A DNA stretch of 64,000 nt from Flammeovirga pectinis (GTDB lineage Bacteria; Bacteroidota; Bacteroidia; Cytophagales; Flammeovirgaceae): assembly GCF_003970675.1 (NCBI RefSeq), contig NZ_CP034563.1, positions 1,307,501 to 1,371,500 of the forward strand. The letters run 5' to 3'. Position 1 is the first letter of the stretch. Every line of letters begins with the position of its first letter. The notes under the pieces are model-generated. The model saw only the letters and a list, made by a program, of their open reading frames with translations, had not been told where the DNA came from and made no database searches. A program made the translations under genes and the position numbers. This document shows, one piece after another, positions 17,808-25,043 of the stretch.

Positions 17808-18882
17808 TTACATATTGTTCACATTTATATTTTGAAAAAACATGTACTTACAAAATATATTTGCCTGACAACGAAATAAGTTTCAATTTATAACCTATTA
17901 AATAACAACAAGTTATGTCAGTAAAAGAAATAATGGTCAATCACGAATGGGGTGCTTTAAAAGAAGTAATTGTAGGTAGTGCATACTTTTATATTCCTGG
18001 TGAATTTCCTGAATATATGAGACCTTGGTTAAGTGATTTAGCTGTAGAAAGATTTACTAAAACGTGTGGAGGTAGTATTGAAGAAAAACTTCCTGAATTA
18101 TGGAAAGAACAAGTAGATCAGATTCAAACGGCAATTGATCTTTTAGAAGAAAGAGGCATTAAAGTGCATCAATGTGAAAAACCAAATGAAGAAGAACTAA
18201 CATTCTTTGGGGAAGGTGAATTTCTTCGTTTATCGATGTACCCTAGAGATGAGATTGTTGTTATTGGTAATAACTACATAGAAACGAGTTTACAAAACCA
18301 AGGTAGACGTAGTACTAAATGGGCAATTAGACGTACGCTTAATGATCGTCTTGAAAATAGCGATGCACAAATTGTTGCTATGCCAGAACCGTTCCCGTAT
18401 AGTGGTGGATCGTACCTTGAATCTGGTGATGTTTTTCTTTTAGGTAAGGATATACTTGTTGGACATTCTGGTAATGGTAGTAATGCTGCTGGTATTGCTT
18501 GGTTAAAAAGATATTTAGGTGATGAATACAGAATTCATGAAGTTAAACTTTCTAGTAATTTCTTGCACTTAGACTGTGTTTTATGTACACCAAGAGAAGG
18601 GCTGGCTATTATCTGTAAAGAAGCATTTGTTGATGGTATACCTCCGTTATTAGAAGATTGGAAACTAATTGAAGTTTCTGTGGAAGATGCTGAAACAAAA
18701 CAAGCGTGTAATAACCTTGTAATTGATGAAAAAACTATCATGGTTCCTTCTGAATTACCTGAATTAATTAAAGATTTAGAAGATGCTGGACAAGAAGTAA
18801 TTGCTACTCCTTTTAGCTCTATGATATGGCAAGGCGGTTCTTTCCGTTGTTGGCACCACCCTCTTGTAAGAGAGAGTGCTAT
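17808..18882 (+). repeat. Left copy of a long direct repeat (amidinotransferase unit)
   Basis: About 1.07 kb recurs at 30021-31095 in the same orientation, offset by 12,213 bases. It covers about 100 bases of promoter region with several differences, then almost the whole coding sequence, where I count three silent substitutions before the ends diverge. Similarity falls off sharply after the coding sequence. Confidence 0.9.
17831..17863 (+). promoter_or_regulatory. Promoter of amidinotransferase copy 1
   Basis: A minus-33 TTTG at 17831-17834 and a minus-7 TATATTTG at 17856-17863 are separated by 21 bases, matching the Bacteroidota consensus. The 5' leader would be about 45 nt. The same elements are kept in copy 2. 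Confidence 0.7.
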
Positions 18883-18886
18883 ATAA
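17915..18886 (+). CDS. Amidinotransferase-family (GATM/StrB-like) enzyme, copy 1
   Basis: The 323-residue cytoplasmic protein belongs to the guanidine-modifying pentein fold. It opens with the family motif EWGALKEVIVGS (residues 11-22). It has YPRDEIVVIG (109-118), SYLESGDVFLLG (166-177, acidic residues E169 and D172), HLDCVLCTP (catalytic His218) and GGSFRCWHHP (nucleophile Cys312). Members move an amidino group from arginine to an amine, or hydrolyse guanidines. The residues do not decide which; length and motifs favour the amidinotransferase branch over arginine deiminase. It has its own promoter and a strong terminator. It is divergent from an AraC gene and followed by a Tsx-like outer-membrane protein gene. 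A nearly identical copy lies at 30128. Confidence 0.8.
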   Translation: MSVKEIMVNHEWGALKEVIVGSAYFYIPGEFPEYMRPWLSDLAVERFTKTCGGSIEEKLPELWKEQVDQIQTAIDLLEERGIKVHQCEKPNEEELTFFGEGEFLRLSMYPRDEIVVIGNNYIETSLQNQGRRSTKWAIRRTLNDRLENSDAQIVAMPEPFPYSGGSYLESGDVFLLGKDILVGHSGNGSNAAGIAWLKRYLGDEYRIHEVKLSSNFLHLDCVLCTPREGLAIICKEAFVDGIPPLLEDWKLIEVSVEDAETKQACNNLVIDEKTIMVPSELPELIKDLEDAGQEVIATPFSSMIWQGGSFRCWHHPLVRESAI

Positions 18887-18949
18887 AAATACATCAAAAT
18901 TAATTTATACTAGTAATAAATTGATTTTACTAAGTTCTTAATTCTAAGC

Positions 18950-18994
18950 GTGATTACGTCTATATAATATTCTATTGTATATAGACGTAATCAC
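18950..18994 (+). terminator. Strong 17-bp terminator hairpin
   Basis: A perfect 17-bp stem (18950-18966 with 18978-18994) around an 11-nt loop is followed by a short T run. It separates the amidinotransferase from the outer-membrane protein gene and covers the false upstream extension of the latter. Confidence 0.9.
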
Positions 18995-19055
18995 CACTTT
19001 TTACCCTAAGCACTACAACAAAAAAACACTTTCAACTTCAATACAAAAAACAATA

Positions 19056-19907
19056 ATGTATTCAAAAATACTCTCTAAGAAAATATTTTTTTTACTATTT
19101 TCATTTCTAATTTCTATACATCTTTACGCTCAAGATACAGAAATGAATACGCCTGGTAAACTATCAACCACTTTTATAGAATACCAATATGGTTGGAATA
19201 ATACTGACTTTATGAATGGTCAAAATCCAAAAAATGGTGGTATGGGAATGTTTACCTTTGACCATACAACCATTACAAAATGGGGTGGTGTTTATGGATT
19301 TGTCAACTTTTTATTTGCTCCTGATGGTTTTTATGAAGCAGGCTACGAAAATGAAACCTTAGACAAAACATCTGGTCAATATAGATTGTATTCAGAGGTA
19401 TACCCTTGGATTAGTTTAGGAGGCGTTACAGGTAAAGACTTTTCTTTTGGCCCTATTGCAGATGTCTCTTTAGATTTTCAAATAAACATGACAAATGGTA
19501 GTGCCGCAGGTTTAGCTGGTATGGGTTTTACGTTTAAAGGTCCTCTTAAAAAAGATTTCATTAAGCTTTCTACTTATTGGAGAACGGATAATGTTAAAGA
19601 AAATTCTATGCAGATAACAGGTGCTTTTAACATACATGTTTGGGAAAGAATTGGCTTTAGAATTCACGGATTTTTTGATTTAATTCCTCAAGTACAAAAT
19701 AGAGCAGAATTTGGCGGTGCAGACTTAGGTACAGATTTTCTATCACAAGTACGCTTTCTTTTTGATGTAGGAAGAGATAATATCTTTAAAAGTCATACCT
19801 CTAAATTAGAAGTCGGTTGTGGCATTGGTATGCACTTTAATAAAGAATTAGCTAAATATAAAGCGGGTCATTTTGTACCTCAACCTTGTGTTAGATTATC
19901 ATTTTAA
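19056..19907 (+). CDS. Tsx/DUF5020-like outer-membrane protein, copy 1
   Basis: From the ATG at 19056 this protein of about 283 residues has a signal peptide ending at LYAQ. The mature part looks like a small beta-barrel: alternating aromatic strands (TTFIEYQYGWNNTD, GGVYGFVNFLFAPDGFYEAG) and a C-terminal strand ending in Phe (VRLSF). The pattern recalls Tsx-type nucleoside channels and the DUF5020 family; the family call is from memory of sequence style. A paralogue (visibly above two-thirds identical in protein) lies at 31391, again right after an amidinotransferase gene. The repeated pairing suggests the channel handles a compound linked to the enzyme; the substrate is unknown. Confidence 0.65.
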   Translation: MYSKILSKKIFFLLFSFLISIHLYAQDTEMNTPGKLSTTFIEYQYGWNNTDFMNGQNPKNGGMGMFTFDHTTITKWGGVYGFVNFLFAPDGFYEAGYENETLDKTSGQYRLYSEVYPWISLGGVTGKDFSFGPIADVSLDFQINMTNGSAAGLAGMGFTFKGPLKKDFIKLSTYWRTDNVKENSMQITGAFNIHVWERIGFRIHGFFDLIPQVQNRAEFGGADLGTDFLSQVRFLFDVGRDNIFKSHTSKLEVGCGIGMHFNKELAKYKAGHFVPQPCVRLSF

Positions 19908-19958
19908 TAAGGATACTAACAAGTATATTTTTACTGTATAACTAATTTACTAAAAGAA

Positions 19959-20510
19959 ATGGAGTTTAGTGTTAAACATTGGTATCTACCGTTAATTAGT
20001 GGTTTTCTATTTATTGCCTTAGGAATATGGGCTTTTATGAATCCATTATACATTTGGTTATCCTTATCTTACATATTTAGTTTAATTTTTCTAGTTTCTG
20101 GAGCTGCAAAAATCATATCAGCTATTATAAATAGAAATAGTATTCTTGGTTGGGGTTGGACATTAACTGATGGCATTTTCACAACATTGTTTGGTTCTAT
20201 CTTACTTTCAGCACCTTTCCTATCAGTCAGTACTTTACCACTCTATCTTGGCTTTTATGTTACGTTTAAAGGTTTTGATACTGTAGCAAAAGCAATTGAA
20301 TACAAAGATTTTTCTAGCTATTGGAGTTGGATCCTATTTTCTGGAATTATAAGTATAGTTTTTGGTTTTTGTTTACTTGGCAACATTTTATTGGCAGGAA
20401 TGACTGTAGCACTCATCACAAGTTTATCATTAATTAACACTGGACTATCAGAATTTTTTATCGCTCTAAAATTGAAAAAATTGAACATGAAATTCCCTTC
20501 AAAAGGATAA
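19959..20510 (+). CDS. HdeD/DUF308-family membrane protein
   Basis: The 183-residue protein has six hydrophobic helices in three pairs, with the repeated pattern SGFLFIALGIWAFMNPL and DGIFTTLFGSILLSAP typical of HdeD-like proteins. In enterobacteria HdeD is tied to acid resistance; the mechanism is not known. It lies 51 bases after the Tsx-like gene and may be cotranscribed with it. The neighbour of the second Tsx-like copy is different, so the link is local. Confidence 0.8.
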   Translation: MEFSVKHWYLPLISGFLFIALGIWAFMNPLYIWLSLSYIFSLIFLVSGAAKIISAIINRNSILGWGWTLTDGIFTTLFGSILLSAPFLSVSTLPLYLGFYVTFKGFDTVAKAIEYKDFSSYWSWILFSGIISIVFGFCLLGNILLAGMTVALITSLSLINTGLSEFFIALKLKKLNMKFPSKG

Positions 20511-20544
20511 ATTTCCATGAATCATAAACCAAAGACTAGAGGTG

Positions 20545-20680
20545 AAAAATCGCTACTGGTTTAGACAAATTTAAAGTAGAATACGGAAATTTAAAATCAA
20601 AGATTGATTCTTCATTATCTGATGATAAAGAGAATATAAAATAAGGTTTATAAACCTCAAAGAATTACTTAATAATTAAA
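20545..20680 (+). pseudogene. C-terminal fragment of the small charged-protein family (copy A)
   Basis: One frame reads GLDKFKVEYGNLKSKIDSSL and stops at 20642-20644. It matches the C-terminal half of the intact gene at 20688 and continues what is missing from the broken copy at 23239. It has no N-terminal half. Past the stop, the DNA still resembles the intact gene's tail but carries a palindrome AGGTTTATAAACCT (20644-20657), which recurs exactly in copy C at 22625-22638. Confidence 0.75.
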
Positions 20681-20687
20681 ATAAAGA

Positions 20688-21065
20688 ATGGAAAATAATT
20701 CAAAAGAAAAAGAAGCTTTAAAAGCTACGGAAACTACAATAGAGACTCCTAATTGTTCGGAAGGTATTGAAAACTTAAAAGATGAAGTATCTTCTGAGTT
20801 AAATAGTTTTGATGTATTTATATCTGAAATTGATACTAAGGGTTCTAAAGCTCTTCAAGAAATCAAAGAGAGTATCGCTTCTGATTTAAGTAAAATTAAA
20901 GAAGAATATGAAAACGTAAAATGTAAAATTGACGCGTCATTATCTGAAGATAAAGAAAATGTCAAACAAGATTTTCATAAACTAAAAGAATTACTGAATA
21001 AGTTAGACGATAAGTCTAATAATTCTTTTTCTAAGGATAATGAAAAGGATCAAGTAGTTTCTTAA
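20688..21065 (+). CDS. Small charged coiled-coil-like protein, intact family copy B
   Basis: The 125-residue cytoplasmic protein begins MENNSKEKEALKATETTIET. It is rich in Lys, Glu, Asp and Ser with no hydrophobic core segment. Residues 40-115 are strongly helical with heptad-like Leu/Ile spacing (FDVFISEIDTKGSKALQEIK, then DFHKLKELLNKLDDK), which suggests a coiled coil. No family is recognised; the size recalls phasin-like or apolipoprotein-like helical proteins, but that is speculation. Three related fragments lie within 3 kb (20545, 22508, 23239). This is the only copy that looks complete; a terminator follows. Confidence 0.6.
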   Translation: MENNSKEKEALKATETTIETPNCSEGIENLKDEVSSELNSFDVFISEIDTKGSKALQEIKESIASDLSKIKEEYENVKCKIDASLSEDKENVKQDFHKLKELLNKLDDKSNNSFSKDNEKDQVVS

Positions 21066-21176
21066 ATAGAGATCATTGAAAAAGTGACAACTCTATAATC
21101 TACTAACTTGACTATAAAGAATTATATCAAGTACATAATGGCACTTTTGCCAAAAAGTGGGTAAATTTTTAAATAA

Positions 21177-21217
21177 AGAGGCAGTCTCATAATTTATTAG
21201 TTATGGTGACTGCCTCT
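21177..21217 (+). terminator. Terminator after copy B
   Basis: A 10-bp outer stem (21177-21186 with 21208-21217) encloses a 5-bp inner stem (21188-21192 with 21201-21205). A T-rich stretch follows. Confidence 0.75.
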
Positions 21218-21237
21218 ATATTTTTTAAATATATCTC

Positions 21238-21552
21238 GTCCTGAATTAGTGTTACACAAAACGTAACATTATGAATGATCATCAAGAATATCAGTATACT
21301 AAGCGCACACAAAAAGATTACAGCTACTCTTTTAAATTACAAGTTGTAGATGAAGTGGGACGAGGAGAAATAGGAATAACAGCTGCAAGACTTAAATATG
21401 GAATCCAAGGTAATGCTACGGTCCATACTTGGATAAGAAAGTATGGTAATTTAGATTGGGATAATAAATCTGATTTAAAAATGGGAAAGACACCAGAACA
21501 AAAATTATTGGAGCTAGAACAAAAGGTTCTATTATTAGAGAAGCAAAAATAG
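21238..21552 (+). mobile_element. IS3-type insertion sequence remnant (truncated orfA)
   Basis: The frame 21271-21552 encodes 93 residues of an IS3-family orfA: an HTH (YSFKLQVVDEVGRGEIGITA, then VHTWIRKYGNL) and the start of the leucine-zipper region (PEQKLLELEQKVLLLEKQK). It stops early; the +1 frame continues for a few similar residues (NRYLEKTV) before decaying. No orfB with a DDE domain follows. The bases CGTCCTGAATTAGTGTTACA just upstream look like an IS end. It is a dead remnant. Confidence 0.75.
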
Positions 21553-21628
21553 ATATCTTGAAAAGACAGTAAACTTGTTCATGAATTTTCTCTACCCTCT
21601 TTAATAAGTGAATACGTTTTAAAATTAG

Positions 21629-21658
21629 AGGATTAGACTAAATATATAGTCTAATCCT
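21629..21658 (+). terminator. Hairpin, 12-bp perfect stem
   Basis: Bases 21629-21640 pair with 21647-21658 around a 6-nt loop, downstream of the IS3 remnant. The stretch 21659-21836 holds nothing else I can support. Confidence 0.7.
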
Positions 21659-21836
21659 TTCTCTATAAAAAAGAAAAAATTGATTTAACATAATTCTCGG
21701 GAGTGTAATCTGAACGCTGTCTCGATTTGATTCACAGTTTATTTTTCTCAGTTCATAATTAAGTCATAATTTCAATCTAATTCATAGCGATATAGATTTA
21801 GTATATATGGAAATGGGAACCTAAGGAGTAGTTTGT

Positions 21837-22394
21837 TTAGAATTCGTAAACTACAGCAATAGTAGTTTGATTAGCAGAATTTACAGCTTTGTTATTATGA
21901 TTTAAGAAAATCTCCATATCTGAGGTGTCTCTACGAAGTTCAGGAATTACTCTTAAAGGTCCTAGATTAATATTACCTGATAATGTGAATGCATTAATTG
22001 TATTATAATCAGATATTCTAAAATTATTTGAACTAGCTGCTTTTTCTTTCTTTTTTTAAAAAAAAAAACGAAGTCCTAAAGAGAAAATGTTTAAGGTGCC
22101 TTAATTATTTGTCCAACTTTTTATTGCAAATCCAGACTGAGATAAAATTACATTAGCCATACCTATTGCAATAGAATTTTGTGTTTCAGTAAAATACGTT
22201 TTTATATTAGGTATATCTTGTCCTGAAAAATTATAGTTATAATATAAATCAACTGAACCTGAAATAGAAAGTTTATTGGATTCCTTTTTTAATTCTTTCT
22301 GCTCATTAATAGTTACTTCCGTACCCTCTTGTGCAAATGCTATAGAAACTGTAATTAATAAAAAGGTATTTAATGAGAATATTTTAAATTTCAT
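21837..22394 (-). pseudogene. Internally deleted outer-membrane porin (beta-barrel porin-2-like)
   Basis: The frame at 22394-22101 encodes a signal peptide (ending AFAQ) and the first strands of a barrel (LSISGSVDLYYNYNF, then NSIAIGMANVILSQSGF), then stops. Further along, in another frame, 22020 to 21837 encodes a barrel C-terminus: NTINAFTLSGNINLGPLRVI, PELRRDTSD and a final AVVYEF. Poly-A/T tracts lie between at about 22040-22075. Head and tail fit one porin that has lost its middle, about 250 or more residues if full-length members are around 400. Confidence 0.7.
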
Positions 22395-22507
22395 ATTAAT
22401 TTATTCAAACTGTTGTTATTAGATTTTGAAAGTTTGGGTCTTTAATTAAGTCATATATAATAAATAAGCTGTGATAACCCTTTCCTTAATAGGTCATCAC
22501 AGCGATA

Positions 22508-22668
22508 TCCTCTTTGATTTATTGAAGAGCTTTAGAACCCTTAGTATCAATTTCAGATATAAATACATCAAAATTATTTAACTCAGAAAATACTTCATCG
22601 TTTAACTTGTTAAGTGATTCTTTTAGGTTTATAAACCTTATTTGATATTTTCTTTATCTTCAGGTATT
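22508..22668 (-). pseudogene. Degenerate copy C of the small charged-protein family
   Basis: On the minus strand the piece starts with a gene tail (GAAGATAAAGAAAATATC, then an in-frame TAA), passes the palindrome AGGTTTATAAACCT, and runs directly into mid-gene sequence (FDVFISEIDTKGSKALQ followed by TAA). The N-terminal coding part is deleted and at least two in-frame stops are present. It is adjacent to the IS200-type element and probably holds the far half of copy D. Confidence 0.7.
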
Positions 22669-22675
22669 GAAGACT

Positions 22676-23250
22676 AAACCACTCTGCACTGAAAGTGCAG
22701 AGGTTTGGGGGTAGGACTGAAAGTCCTACGCTCACTTCCTCTTATTCCAACATGAAGTTGGAATTATCGTCCATATCGCTCCTATGATGTTCTAAATAGT
22801 CGTTGACCATTTCGTCTGTAATGTTACCTGTACTCCAAGCGCCGTAACCTCCTGCCCAAAAATGCTTACCCCAATACCTTTTTCCTAAACTAGGATATTC
22901 TTGTTGAAGTAACCTTGAAGTTCGACCTTTCATACGTTTCAAAATATCACTAAGACTTTTAGTCGGAGGGTACTCTATATGGATATGAACATGATCTTTA
23001 CTTACAACTCCTTTTAGGATCTCAATACCTTCTGCTTCACAAATTTGAATGAGAAGAGATCTACATCGTTTTTGAATATCTCCTTCTAGAACTTGATAAC
23101 GATATTTAGTCGCAAAAACTATATGGACGGTCAACCTAGTCACTGTATGATGACCTTTTCTATACTCATGTGTCATAATACTCAGAATGTAGTAGATTTT
23201 TTCGAAATACTAAAGTTCTGCACTGAAAGTGCAGGGTTTTAAACCCATTT
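22676..23250 (-). mobile_element. IS200/IS605-family element
   Basis: A single tnpA gene is flanked by hairpins sharing the core CACTGAAAGTG: 22682-22702 (8-bp stem) on one side and 23218-23234 (6-bp stem) on the other. A further hairpin with the same TGAAA loop is at 22711-22729. Subterminal hairpins rather than terminal inverted repeats are typical of this family. Exact ends are approximate. The element splits a copy of the small charged-protein gene. Confidence 0.85.
22742..23176 (-). CDS. tnpA: IS200/IS605 transposase TnpA (Y1 HUH)
   Basis: The 144-residue protein has the HUH metal site HVHIHIEYPP (about residues 63-72), the family's basic KRMKGRTSRLLQQEYP stretch (about 83-98) and the catalytic tyrosine helix in ITDEMVNDYLEHH (about 119-131, the Tyr in NDYLEHH). 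It cuts and rejoins single-stranded DNA at the element's hairpin ends. Length and motifs are complete, so it may be active. No tnpB (IscB/TnpB nuclease) accompanies it. Confidence 0.92.
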   Translation of the reverse strand: MTHEYRKGHHTVTRLTVHIVFATKYRYQVLEGDIQKRCRSLLIQICEAEGIEILKGVVSKDHVHIHIEYPPTKSLSDILKRMKGRTSRLLQQEYPSLGKRYWGKHFWAGGYGAWSTGNITDEMVNDYLEHHRSDMDDNSNFMLE

Positions 23251-23502
23251 ATGAGACCAATAAATGTTTGATTTTAAATTTCCGTATTCTACTTTAAATT
23301 TAATTAAACCAGAAGCGATACCCTCTTTGATTTCTTTAAGAGTTTTAGAACCCTTAGTATCAATTTCAGATATAAATACATCAAATTTATTTAGCTCAGT
23401 AGGTACTTCATCTTTTGAGTTTTCAATACCTTCCGAACATTTAGGAGTTCCTGTTTGAGATTCAACTTTTAAAGCTTCTTTTTCTTTTGAGTTATTTTCC
23501 AT
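23239..23502 (-). pseudogene. Copy D of the small charged-protein family, cut by the IS200-type element
   Basis: Residues 1-76 are close to the intact copy B (both begin MENNSKEKEAL; FDVFISEIDTKGSK is shared). After GNLKSN the frame runs into element DNA and ends with foreign residues (IYWSHKWV). The missing C-terminal half appears beyond the element in copy C. Upstream, 23528-23548 resembles the tail of another copy (AGTGATTCTTTTAGGTTTA), so the unit was once in tandem. Confidence 0.75.
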
Positions 23503-23626
23503 AATTTATTTAAATTATCATGTAACTTATTAGTGATTCTTTTAGGTTTAAATGCTCTAATAACAAATAATCAAAGAGCATACTTTTTAATACACCTTAA
23601 ATTTTATAGTTCAACTTTATAACCTA

Positions 23627-25030
23627 TTACATTTTACCTCCACCAACAGATTCAAAAATATATGTTGTTGATTGTAATTTCTGAGACATCGATTCAATAT
23701 GCATTAACTGAATAGTAAGTAGGTTCTCTTGAGCATTTAAGATATCTAGATAATTTGCAAAACCACCAATTAATAAATAATGAGCATCATCTAATGATTT
23801 CTTTAATAAATCTTCTTGATTTTTTAATGCTAAATTATTTTTAGTTAATGTTTTATAGTCATTGAGGTAATTACTAACTTCAATACTAGCTTCTAAAACT
23901 TTCTGTTGAAAACTATAAAGTTTAATCTCTTGATCTAGTTTTTTTAATTCTTTCTCGGTTTTTAATTTTCTCCCATTCAAAAGAGGCTGTGTAAGTCCTC
24001 CTGTGAAATTATAGAAGAAAGAATTTGCAGAAAATAAATCTCCAGCATTGAGACTATTCAAACCTATATTTGCAGATAATACTAAACTTGGGTATAAACT
24101 CGCTTTTGCAACATTATATTCTTCAAAAGCTATTTTAAAGTCTAATTCTGCTTCTTTCACATCTGGTCTATTACTAATAGCGGCTAAAGGTATACCTACA
24201 TTTAATGAAGCCGGTATTACCTGACTTTCTAGAGAAGTCCTTTTTAAATTAATACTTTTATTACCAATTAAAATTATTAAAGCATTCTCTAAATTGAATA
24301 TTTTATTTTCAATATTTGTCAATAATATATTAACATTTTCCAATTGAGCTTTTGCTTGACTTACTGCTAAAGTATTACTTCTACCTGCCTCTTTTAAACT
24401 TATAATAGCAGATAAACTTCTCTCTCTAACATCTAGCGTTTTTAATAATAACTCCTTACTTTGTTCGGCCTCAAGTAATTGATAATATGTCCTAGCTAGA
24501 TTAGCAATCAACTGAACTTGAATAGTTTTTTGGGCTGTTATTGATTTTTCAAATTGTGCAAAACTCGTTAACTTTTTACTCTTAATTTTCCCCCAAATAT
24601 CAGCCTCCCAACCTATTGAACTTTCTAAAGTAAAATCATTATATGATGTAGTTGGTGAAAAACTACCTTGAAAAGAATTATTAGAGACATTATTTCTCAT
24701 ATAATTAGCATTAACTCCTATTGTGGGAAGATAAGACATCTTCCCTTTTTTCATTGTAGCTCTGAATTTTTCTATATTCTTAAAAGCAACCTTATTGTTA
24801 ATATTGTAAATTAATGCAGTGTCAATATAGTTTTTCAAAATTGAATCACTAAAGAATTCACCCCAACTAATTTCTCCAATATTTTCACCAGTAGAACAAA
24901 GGCTATCTAATCTAAATAAAGATAAATTTTCAGTACTTGGAGCTATGTATTTCTTTGTGGCTAAACAGCCTATTAAATTAATTAATATAAGAAATAATGA
25001 AATTTTCTTAAGATATAATATTTTTTTCAT
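23627..25030 (-). CDS. RND efflux outer-membrane factor (TolC/OprM/CusC-like lipoprotein)
   Basis: The 467-residue protein has a lipoprotein signal (LIGCLATKK, lipidated Cys about residue 22). Two OEP repeats follow (about 60-250 and 265-455), with long coiled-coil helices such as TIQVQLIANLARTYYQLLEA and LAISNRPDVKEAELDFKIA, the latter carrying the NRPDV signature of the NodT/OprM group. It forms the outer-membrane channel of the pump encoded just upstream (13 bases apart). It is last in the leftward operon of adaptor, pump and channel. Confidence 0.9.
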   Translation of the reverse strand: MKKILYLKKISLFLILINLIGCLATKKYIAPSTENLSLFRLDSLCSTGENIGEISWGEFFSDSILKNYIDTALIYNINNKVAFKNIEKFRATMKKGKMSYLPTIGVNANYMRNNVSNNSFQGSFSPTTSYNDFTLESSIGWEADIWGKIKSKKLTSFAQFEKSITAQKTIQVQLIANLARTYYQLLEAEQSKELLLKTLDVRERSLSAIISLKEAGRSNTLAVSQAKAQLENVNILLTNIENKIFNLENALIILIGNKSINLKRTSLESQVIPASLNVGIPLAAISNRPDVKEAELDFKIAFEEYNVAKASLYPSLVLSANIGLNSLNAGDLFSANSFFYNFTGGLTQPLLNGRKLKTEKELKKLDQEIKLYSFQQKVLEASIEVSNYLNDYKTLTKNNLALKNQEDLLKKSLDDAHYLLIGGFANYLDILNAQENLLTIQLMHIESMSQKLQSTTYIFESVGGGKM

Positions 25031-25043
25031 GTCGGAAATATTT

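Noticed and set aside
18975-19055. Longer start for the Tsx-like gene copy 1
   Set aside because: The first 27 codons lie in the 17-bp terminator hairpin and lack signal character; the ATG at 19056 begins a normal signal peptide.
21238-21552. Intact IS3 element
   Set aside because: No orfB is present and orfA is truncated by a stop.
22682-23234. CRISPR-like or regulatory repeats (CACTGAAAGTG copies)
   Set aside because: The repeats are the hairpin ends of the IS200-type element.
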